From NCBI RefSeq assembly GCF_015694735.1, contig NZ_JADQDP010000003.1, forward strand, positions 744,001 to 808,000: 64,000 nt of DNA, written 5' to 3'. Position numbers and translations under genes: made by a program. The notes beneath the pieces were generated by a model that saw nothing but the letters and a program-made list of their open reading frames with translations, was not told the DNA's origin and ran no database searches. This document shows positions 35,895-43,698 of this stretch, piece after piece; within the stretch, counting starts at the first letter, position 1; each line of letters begins with the position of its first letter. This DNA comes from Hymenobacter properus (GTDB lineage Bacteria > Bacteroidota > Bacteroidia > Cytophagales > Hymenobacteraceae).

Positions 35895-37400
35895 TTACGC
35901 CAGCTGCTCAAAAATTCGGCGCGGGCTCACTGCCTCGCCGATGTACTGGCGCAGCTCCGAAATGGCCATGCGGGTTTGCTCGCGCGAGTCGCGGTGGCGC
36001 ACGGTCACGGTATTATCCTCCAGCGTCTGGCCGTCCACCACGATGCAGAAGGGCGTACCGATGAGGTCCTGGCGGGTGTAGCGCTTGCCGATGGCGTCGC
36101 GCTCTTCCAGCACCAGGCGGAAGTCGTACTTCAGCGCGTCGAAGATTTCCTGGGCCTTTTCGGGCATGCCGTCTTTGCGCACCAGCGGGAAGATGGCGGC
36201 CTTCACCGGGGCCAGGGCCGGGTGCAGCTTCAGGAACGTGCGGGTTTTGGTTTGCTGGGCTTCGCCCTCGCCTTCGGTTATGGTTTCTTCCTGGTAGGCG
36301 TTGCAGAGCGTAGCCAGGAACAGGCGGTCGGCGCCCACCGAAGTTTCCACTACGAAGGGCACGTAGTTGCCGTAAGCTTTGCCGGTGGCGGGGTCGATGT
36401 CGGCGTCGAAGTACTGCTGCTTTTTGCGGCTCAGGTTCTGGTGCTGGGTCAGGTCGAAGTCGGAACGGGAGTGAATGCCCTCGATTTCCTTGAAGCCGAA
36501 GGGGAATTCAAACTCGATATCGACGGCGGCCTTGGCGTAGTGGGCCAGCTTGTCGTGGTCGTGGAAGCGCAGCTTGGCGGCGGGCAGACCAATGGCCTCG
36601 TGGAAACGGCGGCGGGCGGCCTTCCAGGTGTCGTACCACTCGCCTTCGGTGCCAGGACGCACGAAGAACTGCATCTCCATCTGCTCAAACTCCCGCATCC
36701 GGAAGATGAACTGGCGGGCCACAATCTCGTTCCGGAAGGCCTTGCCAATCTGGGCTATGCCGAACGGCACTTTCATGCGGGCCGATTTCTGCACGTTCAG
36801 GAAGTTCACAAAGATGCCCTGGGCCGTTTCGGGGCGCAGGTACACGGGCGGCGCGTCGCCGTCCACGGCCGAGCCTTGGGTGGAAAACATCAGGTTGAAC
36901 TGGCGCACCTCGGTCCACTTGCCGGTGCCCGATACGGCGCACTTGATGTCTTCGTCGATGATGAGTTGGCGCACGCCAGCCAGGTCGTTTTCCGTGAGCA
37001 AGCGGCCCATTTCGGCCGTGAGGGCGGCACCGCGGGCGGGGTCGCCGGCCTTCTCGTACTCGGCGGCTTTTTCTTCGAGCAGCACGTCGGCGCGGTAGCG
37101 CTTCTTGCTGTCGAGGTTGTCAATCATGGGGTCGTTGAAGCCAGCCACGTGGCCGCTGGCTTCCCAGGTGCGCGGGTCCATGAAAATGGCGGCGTCGAGG
37201 CCCACCACGTTGCCGTGCAGCTGGGTCATGGCATCCCACCACAGGCGCTTGAGGTTGTTTTTGAGCTCCACGCCGTTGGGGCCGTAGTCGTACACGGCGG
37301 CCAGGCCGTCGTAGATTTCCGAGGACTGGAACACGAAACCGTATTCCTTGGCGTGGGCCACGATATCTTTTAGTTGTGCGGGTTCTGCTGCTGGGTTCAT
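35895..37400 (-). CDS. glyS: Glycyl-tRNA synthetase (single-chain, class II)
   Basis: A 501-residue alpha2-type GlyRS that charges tRNA-Gly. Class II motifs are seen: the opening KEYGFVFQSSEIYDGLAAVYDYGPNGVELKNNLKR, motif 2-like FRNEIVARQFIFRMREFEQMEMQFF, and motif 3-like VVETSVGADRLFLATL. The anticodon-binding domain follows (FRLVLEERDAIGKRYTRQDLIGTPFCIVVD). This eukaryote/archaea-like form is normal in Bacteroidota. I chose MNPAAEPAQLKDIV at 37400; upstream lies a promoter box. Confidence 0.95.
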   Translation of the reverse strand: MNPAAEPAQLKDIVAHAKEYGFVFQSSEIYDGLAAVYDYGPNGVELKNNLKRLWWDAMTQLHGNVVGLDAAIFMDPRTWEASGHVAGFNDPMIDNLDSKKRYRADVLLEEKAAEYEKAGDPARGAALTAEMGRLLTENDLAGVRQLIIDEDIKCAVSGTGKWTEVRQFNLMFSTQGSAVDGDAPPVYLRPETAQGIFVNFLNVQKSARMKVPFGIAQIGKAFRNEIVARQFIFRMREFEQMEMQFFVRPGTEGEWYDTWKAARRRFHEAIGLPAAKLRFHDHDKLAHYAKAAVDIEFEFPFGFKEIEGIHSRSDFDLTQHQNLSRKKQQYFDADIDPATGKAYGNYVPFVVETSVGADRLFLATLCNAYQEETITEGEGEAQQTKTRTFLKLHPALAPVKAAIFPLVRKDGMPEKAQEIFDALKYDFRLVLEERDAIGKRYTRQDLIGTPFCIVVDGQTLEDNTVTVRHRDSREQTRMAISELRQYIGEAVSPRRIFEQLA

Positions 37401-37405
37401 GCCCG

Positions 37406-37436
37406 CAAAAGTAGGCCGATGCGGCTGAAGCTGAAA
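37406..37436 (-). promoter_or_regulatory. Promoter of glyS
   Basis: The minus strand has TACTTTTG (37406-37413), a full TAnnTTTG match, with TTTC 19 bp upstream (37433-37436). It is only 5 bp from the start codon, so the message may have a very short leader. Confidence 0.45.
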
Positions 37437-37462
37437 CTTGTGCGTAGAAGGCGCGCCGGCGT

Positions 37463-37854
37463 CTGTCATCCTGAGCGCAGCGAAGGACCTTACCACGTCC
37501 GCACATTCAACGATGGCCTACTACGTTTACATTACCACAAACCCGGCCCGTAATCGGTGTCACTAATAATCTGCGGCAGCGCTTAGCGCAGCATTTCCAA
37601 AATCGGGGCACCCCCGAAACCTTTGCTGGAAAGTATTTCTGCCACAATCTCATTCATGCTGAACAGTACGCCGACATAGATGCTGCAATAGCGCGCGAAA
37701 AGGAGTTAAAGGGGTGGACCCGCGCTAAAAAAGAAGCATTGATTGCATCATTGAATCCCAACAGAGAGTTTCTAACAATTTAATAGCAAACCTGATACAC
37801 TGATAATGCACACAGCGCAAACTTGGTAAGGTCCTTCGCTTCGCTCAGGATGAC
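37463..37854. mobile_element. Decayed GIY-YIG element with family-B inverted ends
   Basis: The left end (37463-37498, core GTCATCCTGAGCGCAGCGAA) and the right end (37825-37854) are inverted copies with 29 of 30 bases matching over the core. They bracket a frameshifted GIY-YIG gene. The layout mirrors the intact family-A element at 23656-24367. Confidence 0.6.
37513..37783 (+). pseudogene. GIY-YIG nuclease pseudogene
   Basis: The ATG at 37513 starts MAYYVYITTNPARN, the GIY half of the domain. A small deletion then shifts the frame, giving a stop at codon 18. The other frame continues IGVTNNLRQRLAQHFQNRG and ends in AREKELKGWTRAKKEALIA, followed by a stop at 37781. Joined, the two parts match the intact protein at 23705-23995 in layout, with the same LKGWTR motif. 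The deletion removes the Tyr of YIG, so no active protein is expected. Confidence 0.85.
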
Positions 37855-37903
37855 AAGCGGGCGCGTCACAATTCGGTAACATATCCACAGTCAGCCCTAT
37901 TCC

Positions 37904-37911
37904 TACCTTTG
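37904..37911 (+). promoter_or_regulatory. TACCTTTG box upstream of the phosphate transporter
   Basis: A full match to TAnnTTTG, about 40 bp before the chosen ATG at 37951. A DnaA-box-like ATATCCACA lies just upstream (37879-37887). Confidence 0.35.
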
Positions 37912-37950
37912 ACGCATGATTTCAATCAATTTCCCACAAAACCGCCTTTT

Positions 37951-39354
37951 ATGTTTGGTTTAGAACCTCACGTGCTTCTGCTTCTCGGCATTTGCCTGCT
38001 GGCCGCCTGCGCGTTCGAGTTCGTGAATGGCTTCCACGACACGGCCAACGCCGTGGCCACCGTTATCTACACCAACGCCCTGCGGCCCTGGGTGGCCGTG
38101 GTGTGGTCGGCTTTCTGGAATTTCATCGGCGTATTCGCCGGCGGCATCGGCGTAGCAATGGGCATCATTTACCTACTGCCCGTCGAAACGCTGGTCGACC
38201 AGAACGTGTACCACGGCATTGCCATGGTGGGCGCGCTCATCCTGGCCGCCATCATCTGGAACGTGGGCACCTGGTACTACGGCATTCCGGCTTCCAGCTC
38301 GCACGCGCTGATTGGGTCGATTCTGGGCGTGGGCATTGCCTACTCCCTCCTGCCCGAGTCGAAGGGCGCGGCCGTGAACTGGAGCAAGGCCGGCGAAACC
38401 GGCATTGCCCTGCTGGTGGGCCCGCTGCTGGGCTTCGCGCTTACCATCGGCCTCATGTTTTTGTTCAAGCGCTTTGTGCGCAGCAAGGCCATCTTCAAGG
38501 AGCCGCACAAGCGCAAGCCCCCACCCCTCTGGATTCGCCTTACCCTTATCACCACCTGCACGCTGGTGAGCTTCTTCCACGGCTCGAACGACGGCCAGAA
38601 GGGCGTGGGCCTGGTGATGCTGATTCTGATTGGCATCGTGCCCTTCCGCTTCGCCCTCGACGAAACCAAAAACCCGCTCGACCTGCGCCAGTCGCTCACC
38701 AAAATCGAGTACGTCATCGGCCGCGTGAACCGCGCCGACCTCAGCCCCAACGACCAAAAAACCCTGGCCGACATCCAAGCCAAAACTGCCGACCTCGACC
38801 GCATTTTCGAAGGCAAAACCGACGTGAAGCAGCTGCCCCAGCAGGCGCGTTTCGAAATCCGCCGCGACGTGCTGCTGCTGGCCAACCAGTCGAAAAAGCT
38901 ACTGGCCTCGCCTAGCGTGAGCCTCAGCACCCAAGACCGCGGCACCTTTGACGCGGCCACCAAGGAGATGAAAACCTTCACCGACTACGCCCCCTGGTGG
39001 GTGCTGCTGATGGTGAGCCTCTCGCTGGCCGTGGGCACGATGATAGGCTGGCAGCGCATCGTGAAAACCATTGGCGAGCGCATCGGCAAGGAGCACCTGA
39101 GCTATGCCCAGGGCGCCAGCTCCGAGCTGGTGGCCGCCGCCATGATTGGGGTGAGCACGCAGTTTGGCCTGCCCTCGTCCACCACGCACGTGCTCACGTC
39201 GAGCATCGCGGGCAGCATGGTGGCCAGCCGCGGCGTCAAGAACATCAACCCCGGCATGGTGCGCAACATTGCCTTGGCCTGGGTGCTCACACTGCCCGTC
39301 ACGGTGGTGCTCTCGGGCCTGCTGTTTCTGCTGTTCCGCGCCGTGCTTGGCTAA
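37951..39354 (+). CDS. pitA: PiT-family inorganic phosphate transporter
   Basis: A 467-residue membrane transporter of the PHO4/PiT family, which takes up phosphate with a cation. The two inverted-repeat signatures are present: FEFVNGFHDTANAVATVIYT near the N-terminus and GLPSSTTHVLTSSIAG near the C-terminus, with SFFHGSNDGQKGVG in the middle. A soluble loop of about 100 residues (roughly 230-330) is helical and lies between the membrane halves. I chose ATG 37951 (MFGLEPHVLLLLG); the frame is open from a TTG at 37909. It is followed by a terminator. It is one of few plus-strand genes. Confidence 0.92.
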   Translation: MFGLEPHVLLLLGICLLAACAFEFVNGFHDTANAVATVIYTNALRPWVAVVWSAFWNFIGVFAGGIGVAMGIIYLLPVETLVDQNVYHGIAMVGALILAAIIWNVGTWYYGIPASSSHALIGSILGVGIAYSLLPESKGAAVNWSKAGETGIALLVGPLLGFALTIGLMFLFKRFVRSKAIFKEPHKRKPPPLWIRLTLITTCTLVSFFHGSNDGQKGVGLVMLILIGIVPFRFALDETKNPLDLRQSLTKIEYVIGRVNRADLSPNDQKTLADIQAKTADLDRIFEGKTDVKQLPQQARFEIRRDVLLLANQSKKLLASPSVSLSTQDRGTFDAATKEMKTFTDYAPWWVLLMVSLSLAVGTMIGWQRIVKTIGERIGKEHLSYAQGASSELVAAAMIGVSTQFGLPSSTTHVLTSSIAGSMVASRGVKNINPGMVRNIALAWVLTLPVTVVLSGLLFLLFRAVLG

Positions 39355-39377
39355 CAGCCTTCAACCCAGCTAAACAC

Positions 39378-39410
39378 AAAAAAGGCGACCCGATGTGGGC
39401 CGCCTTTTTT
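39378..39410. terminator. Terminator after the phosphate transporter
   Basis: AAAAAAGGCG / CGCCTTTTTT arms with an inner ACCC/GGGC stem; T run at the right for plus-strand transcripts. Confidence 0.8.
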
Positions 39411-39464
39411 ATTGCTCGTCAAATGGGGGAACGCGAAACTCCTTTTGAAGCAAGCATCCGAAAG

Positions 39465-39535
39465 CGTGGATAAGCCCCCTGCTTTTAGTTACTTATCCAC
39501 TTATCCACAGCAAAAACCTGGGTAAATGTGGATAA
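39465..39535. promoter_or_regulatory. Cluster of four DnaA-box-like 9-mers
   Basis: TTATCCACG (39465-39473, minus), TTATCCACT (39493-39501), TTATCCACA (39501-39509) and TTATCCACA (39527-39535, minus). Two are perfect consensus boxes. All lie in the gap between two genes. Confidence 0.75.
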
Positions 39536-39543
39536 AGTCGGCC

Positions 39544-40029
39544 TTACTTGGGCCACTGCACTTCCATGTCGTCGTTGATGAACACGCCGAAATTGACGAA
39601 CTGCAGTTCGCCTTCTTCGAAGTATAAGTCAATCATCGACTTCTCGTAGGACAGGCGCACTGCCCCTTCTTCCATGGTTTCGAGTTCGGGCGTGGGCTGG
39701 TCGTGGCGCGCCATGATGGCCTTCACCTGGTCGATGCTCAGGCCGTAGATGGCCTCGCCGAAGAGGCGCATGTTGGGGTTGTCGGTTTCGATGCAGCTCA
39801 GGCGGAAGTCGTCTTCGCGGTCGAAGTAGAGCGAGAGCAGGTAGTCTTCCTCGTGGTAGTTCCAGGCCTGGTGCTCGAAGTCGTCGTCATCGTCCGACTC
39901 TTCAATTTCCTCGGGCTCGCCCACGAGGGTGCGCACTTCGTCCATGGTGGCGCCGAAGCGCAGTGGGCCCATGCCGGTGCCCAGAATGATTTCGTTTTCC
40001 TCGATGCTGGAGGATTGTTGGGTGTTCAT
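39544..40029 (-). CDS. Conserved acidic hypothetical protein
   Basis: A 161-residue protein from the ATG at 40029 (MNTQQSSSIEENEIILG). It is strongly acidic (EEIEESDDDDDFEH), with a fold that seems alpha/beta: GTGMGPLRFGATMDEVRTLVGEPEE, then YGLSIDQVKAIMARHD and LYFEEGELQFVNFGVFIND. I recognise no named family. The first motif resembles short repeats of immunity or SMI1-like proteins only loosely, so I do not assign it. It lies between two DnaA-box-rich stretches. Confidence 0.7.
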   Translation of the reverse strand: MNTQQSSSIEENEIILGTGMGPLRFGATMDEVRTLVGEPEEIEESDDDDDFEHQAWNYHEEDYLLSLYFDREDDFRLSCIETDNPNMRLFGEAIYGLSIDQVKAIMARHDQPTPELETMEEGAVRLSYEKSMIDLYFEEGELQFVNFGVFINDDMEVQWPK

Positions 40030-40093
40030 GGGGTTGGGGTAAAGGATGGTAAGCAAAGGTAGGCAGGGAGGTTGGGTGTTCACTAGGCCGCGC

Positions 40094-40193
40094 CTGTCAT
40101 CCTGAGCGCAGCGAAGGACCTTACCACGTCAGTAGCGTTTACTGACAGTTTACTCAAACGTGAGAAGGCCCTCCGCTGCGCTCAGGATGACAG
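40094..40193. repeat. Family-B hairpin element (gene-free)
   Basis: Arms 40094-40129 and 40158-40193, core GTCATCCTGAGCGCAGCGAA, with a 28-nt spacer. The same arms bracket the GIY-YIG pseudogene at 37463-37854. Confidence 0.85.
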
Positions 40194-40223
40194 ATGTGCC
40201 ACTTTACCCACAGACTTATCCCC

Positions 40224-40718
40224 CTATTTCCCGTATTTCTCAATAAACGCTTCCTTCTGCCGCAGGTACTCCGGGTGGGTTTTGGCTTCATCCCACTTGC
40301 GCTTGAATATGGCGGCGGCTTCCACCTTATCCACATCGGGGTGAGCGGTGCGGGGCAATTCGGCCCGGCCGTGGGCGCCGCTCTGGCCTTTCTTGTCGTC
40401 GGGCACGGGGCCGTCGTATTTCTTGCCGCCTTTGTGGTTGGCGTAGCGCCGGGCCCGGGTAAAGCCCATTTGAATGAATTTGCGGGCCATGTCGGCCCCC
40501 ACAAAATCGCGAGCTTTCAAATAAGCTTCAAACAGGCCGTAAATTGTTTCGGACGACTCCCGGGCTGCCGCGGCGTCTTTGAAGCGCCAGTGCGGCAGAA
40601 TTTCGCCCTTGTATGGCTGCACGAGCAGTACGCCCTGCTCACCCCGGCCCACACGATATAGCTCGGGGTGCTGGCGGAAATCGGTGGTGTGGAAATCGAG
40701 GGTATAATCGAACGGCAT
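40224..40718 (-). CDS. DUF4385-family protein
   Basis: A 164-residue soluble protein of the DUF4385 family, of unknown function. The family-type segments are FDYTLDFHTTDFRQHPELYRVGRGEQGVLLVQPYKGEI, HWRFKDAAAARESSETIYGLFEAY and the basic GFTRARRYANHKGGKKYDG. A perfect DnaA box TTATCCACA (40327-40335) lies within the coding region. It is the last gene before the gene-free origin region. Confidence 0.85.
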   Translation of the reverse strand: MPFDYTLDFHTTDFRQHPELYRVGRGEQGVLLVQPYKGEILPHWRFKDAAAARESSETIYGLFEAYLKARDFVGADMARKFIQMGFTRARRYANHKGGKKYDGPVPDDKKGQSGAHGRAELPRTAHPDVDKVEAAAIFKRKWDEAKTHPEYLRQKEAFIEKYGK

Positions 40719-40911
40719 GGGCTTGGCGGAAATGTGGGCATGACTATTCTACGCACTTTTCCACAAAGCGGGAGGGATAAGAGGGGCGGAGGGCGCTTTT
40801 TCAGCCGGGCGAGTGGGTTCGGTTTTTTGGCCGGGAGCAGAACGGGGTTTGGGGCGCAAGATTTCTGGCCGTGTTTCAAACGCTTGGTGCTGGCTCAAGC
40901 CCAGACCTGAG

Positions 40912-40981
40912 AAAATGCTTGAGGCGCGCTCTGAAACCTTGAGGCGGGACAAAACGCTTGAAGCGCGTTCCAAACCTTTGA
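40912..40981. repeat. Two 31-bp direct repeats beside the AT-rich stretch
   Basis: 40912-40942 and 40951-40981 match at 24 of 31 positions, with the shared words GCTTGA, GCGCG and TTGA/TTTGA. A weaker third copy may start at 40879. Confidence 0.6.
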
Positions 40982-41710
40982 TTCAGGTTTTCCCCAGTCT
41001 TACTTTTTAATTAAATTTTTTTTCTAAAAAACCTTTTTGTTTCCACTCATTAGGTCCGTTGATAAGTGGAAAAGCCCGCGGGGTTATCCCCAGCGTGGAA
41101 AACGTGGGGGAAACGACGGCCTTATCCACGCAATATCCACCGGCATTGTGGAAAATAAAGCACTGGTTATCTAAAGGTTAATTCATTTTTCAACATCTCC
41201 ACCAGGTTTCCACATTTTTCTATCTCCGCCGAAACTCCTGGTGTGAAAAGGGCTTGTGGCCTGGGGAAGTTATCCACGGTTATCCCCGGGGAAAATGCCC
41301 TGTATAGGCGCTGAAAGCACCAAAAAAACTTGTGCCCCATTTATCCCCGGCTTCTCCCCATGTTTCCCCCAGGTTATCCCCGAAATTTCCCACAAGCCCA
41401 AACCGCTGTGGAAAAGCCCGTGGAAAACCCGTGGATTAGTGGTGGATTAGCGGTAAAAAAGGCCCTCAGTAACTGGAATCCAACTTTGGTTATCCACGCA
41501 GCCGGGCTACGGCGTAAGATTTTTAGGTTAAAGCGGCTTCCGGGGGAATGGCAAGCGCCGAATTTTCAGTCCGCGTCCCCACGCCTTTTGCGCAGCTGCG
41601 AACAGTGCGGGGGCGCAGACTACAAAGCCTGCGCTATTGTCTGGCTTATCTTCCGAAGCCAAAACCACCCGAATGGTACCGCTAGTTGGCCGACGACATA
41701 CACCACGCCA

Positions 41711-41760
41711 AAGCCCCGGCCAAACGGCCCTCAACGAAGAGGAACCGCCCTGCCGGGGCT
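41711..41760 (-). terminator. Hairpin after the Ig-like lipoprotein gene
   Basis: AGCCCCGGC and GCCGGGGCT arms separated by about 32 nt, with inner GGCC/GGCGG pairing possible. It lies about 30 nt past the stop at 41793. No T run. Confidence 0.4.
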
Positions 41761-41792
41761 CAGGAAAAAACGTCGGGAAAGAGGCGCTGGGC

Positions 41793-43427
41793 TTAGAATG
41801 TGAGGGGCTCGATGATGTCGAAACCGGCCCGGACTTGCTGGGGCTTGGGGTCGAGGTACACCGGCTCGGGGGGGAGCAGCAGGTTGGGGTCGCCGCCGCG
41901 CCAGCGGCCGTCGCCGTCGGCATCGATGAGCACACGCAGAAGGTAGGTGCCAGGCTTGATGTCGGAAAACAGGTACTTGCCCTTGGGCGAAGCCAGGCTG
42001 GCCACTACTTCAAATTTAGAATCGAGGAGCTGTAGCTCATAGCTCTTTTCCTTGGTGGTGATGGTGCCCGACAAGCTATTGGACACGTCCTGCTCGCTAA
42101 TGCCGAGACGCAGCGGGCGCAGGCGCAAGCTCTGGCCCGTGATGGCACTGATGGCCGTGCTATCGAGCACGATTTCGAGCCGGTTTTTAGCCTTGCTATT
42201 GAAGCGCACGGTTAGCTCGTCGCGGTTGGGCCCGAGGGTGCCATCGGCGGGCAGGCGCAGGGGACGGCGCTTGGTTGAGTCCTCGATGAGGGTGCCGAAG
42301 GGCTTGCCGCTGGCCACCCGCACCGGCACCGTGAATTTGAAACGGACCTGGCCTTCGGGGTACACACTCCGGGGAAGGCCTTCTACGCTATACAAGGGCG
42401 GGTTGACCACTTTTTTGGCCGTGGCGGGCGGCACCGGAAATTTTACCTGCAGGGTGTCGTAGCCCACATTGCCCGTGCTGTCGGCCATGGTGAGCAGGTA
42501 GCGGCCATCGCCCACCTCCGGCGTTTTGAAAAGCACCAGCGTGCGGCCGCGCTCGGTGAGCTGGCTGGCTTCGGCCAGGGCCGCAGGCGTGGGGCCGGCG
42601 CCCAACGAAGTCAGCGCGGCCGTGCGCAAGGCCTCGTTGAAAGCCAGGCGCAGCTGAGTGGGGCTGGGCGTGCGGGTGGTGAGCAGTGGCGGGCGCCGGT
42701 CGGGCTGGGTGAGCACGAGGGCCACGGGCGCACCCGCACGGCCGGCAATGGTGATGGGGGCGGGCAGGTAGGCAATTCGCTCGCCGTCGTCGTAGCGGCC
42801 GTTGTTGTTCTTATCGCCCAGGGCGTAGATTTTGTAGGTGCCGTCCTTCAGGAAGCCCAAGCTGAATTTGCCTTCCTTGTCGGTAAGCGCGGTGTAGTAG
42901 GGCCGGCCGCGGCGCACGCCGACGGTGTCGGTGGCACGGTAGAGGCCGATGCTGGCTTCGGCCACGGGCCGGGCCGTGAGCAGGTCGGTGACGGTGCCGC
43001 TCACCCGGCCCGAGTCGAGCACGGCCCCGGTGCTGAAATTGAGCACCGCATTCTTAGCGGGCAGCCCCTCGGTGATGTCCACCACACCGTCGCGGAAGTT
43101 GAAGCTGTAGGTGGTGTTCGGGTCCAGCGGCTTGTCGAAAAGCAGCGTGATGGAATTACGGTCTTCGCGCAGCTTGTAGGGGTTGTCCTCGGGCAGTTGG
43201 GGCGTAATGAGCAGGTTTTTGCTCAGGTCCTTCGTCACCACGGGCTCCGAAAACTCGAGGCGCACAAATTTCTGGCTCACGTTGCGGGCCGCGCTATCGG
43301 GCGAGCTGCTGATGCGGCGCGGCGGAATACGGTCGCGCGGGCCGCCCAGGGGCGGGGCCACGGCGGCGCAGCTTTCAAGCAAAGCAAGCAGGGCCAGCGA
43401 GGCCAGCAGTTCAGCGCGAACGGACAT
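41793..43427 (-). CDS. Ig-like (Big_5) domain lipoprotein
   Basis: A 544-residue lipoprotein from the ATG at 43427. The lipobox is in LALLALLESCAAV. The first domain is a Big_5-type Ig fold (VRLEFSEPVVTKDLSKNLLITPQL to TTYSFNFRDGVVDITEG). A carboxypeptidase-regulatory-like part follows (SGTVTDLLTARPVAEASIGLY, DKEGKFSLGFLKDGTYKIYALGDKNNNGRYD), and the protein ends PGTYLLRVLIDADGDGRWRGGDPN. Such proteins are widespread in Bacteroidota, sit in the outer membrane and have no defined role. Its start overlaps the small upstream gene by 17 nt. Confidence 0.85.
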   Translation of the reverse strand: MSVRAELLASLALLALLESCAAVAPPLGGPRDRIPPRRISSSPDSAARNVSQKFVRLEFSEPVVTKDLSKNLLITPQLPEDNPYKLREDRNSITLLFDKPLDPNTTYSFNFRDGVVDITEGLPAKNAVLNFSTGAVLDSGRVSGTVTDLLTARPVAEASIGLYRATDTVGVRRGRPYYTALTDKEGKFSLGFLKDGTYKIYALGDKNNNGRYDDGERIAYLPAPITIAGRAGAPVALVLTQPDRRPPLLTTRTPSPTQLRLAFNEALRTAALTSLGAGPTPAALAEASQLTERGRTLVLFKTPEVGDGRYLLTMADSTGNVGYDTLQVKFPVPPATAKKVVNPPLYSVEGLPRSVYPEGQVRFKFTVPVRVASGKPFGTLIEDSTKRRPLRLPADGTLGPNRDELTVRFNSKAKNRLEIVLDSTAISAITGQSLRLRPLRLGISEQDVSNSLSGTITTKEKSYELQLLDSKFEVVASLASPKGKYLFSDIKPGTYLLRVLIDADGDGRWRGGDPNLLLPPEPVYLDPKPQQVRAGFDIIEPLTF

Positions 43428-43698
43428 TATAGAGCAGGAGCGTGGAAAGCGTGAGAATAACAATGGCTGCCCCGATGCGCCATGCCAGCGGGCGCGTCAC
43501 GGCATCGCTCGGCTCGGCGCTAACGACCGTGGCCGTGCGGGTGGTATCAACCACAAAGGTCGGGGCCAGCTTGCGCACCGAATCGGGGGGCGATGAAGCC
43601 GCGGGCGGCGTGGCGGGCACGGTTTGAGCGCGGGCGACGGGCAGCAGGCACACGGCCAGCAGCAGCCCCCTCCCCCATCGACCGGCCGCGCGCCGCAT
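43411..43698 (-). CDS. Small membrane protein
   Basis: A 95-residue protein with an N-terminal signal-like segment (LLLAVCLLPVARAQT), a Pro/Ser/Thr-rich middle and one C-terminal helix (LAWRIGAAIVILTLSTLLLYNV). Its start codon overlaps the stop of the methyltransferase gene by 1 nt (TGATG), and its end overlaps the next gene by 17 nt, so the three genes are translationally coupled. No family recognised. Confidence 0.7.
   Translation of the reverse strand: MRRAAGRWGRGLLLAVCLLPVARAQTVPATPPAASSPPDSVRKLAPTFVVDTTRTATVVSAEPSDAVTRPLAWRIGAAIVILTLSTLLLYNVRSR

Larger units (their letters stand above)
40719..41792. other. Candidate chromosomal replication origin (oriC) region
   Basis: About 1.07 kb without a credible gene. 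The core at about 40900-41500 has, in order: two 31-bp direct repeats (40912-40942, 40951-40981), a 40-bp AT-rich stretch (41001-41040, 35 of 40 A/T) as a likely unwinding element, then many DnaA-box-like words. Boxes fitting TTWTnCACA: 40757-40765, 41147-41155 and 41407-41415. One mismatch: 41065, 41094, 41122, 41270, 41419, 41490. TTATCCCCG or TTATCCCCA at 41084, 41280, 41341 and 41374. Assignment as oriC is inference from this density. Confidence 0.75.

Noticed and set aside
41256..41803. Two small plus-strand frames in the gene-free region
   Set aside because: They run through the DnaA-box array and give basic, Pro/Trp-rich strings without domains; better read as origin DNA.
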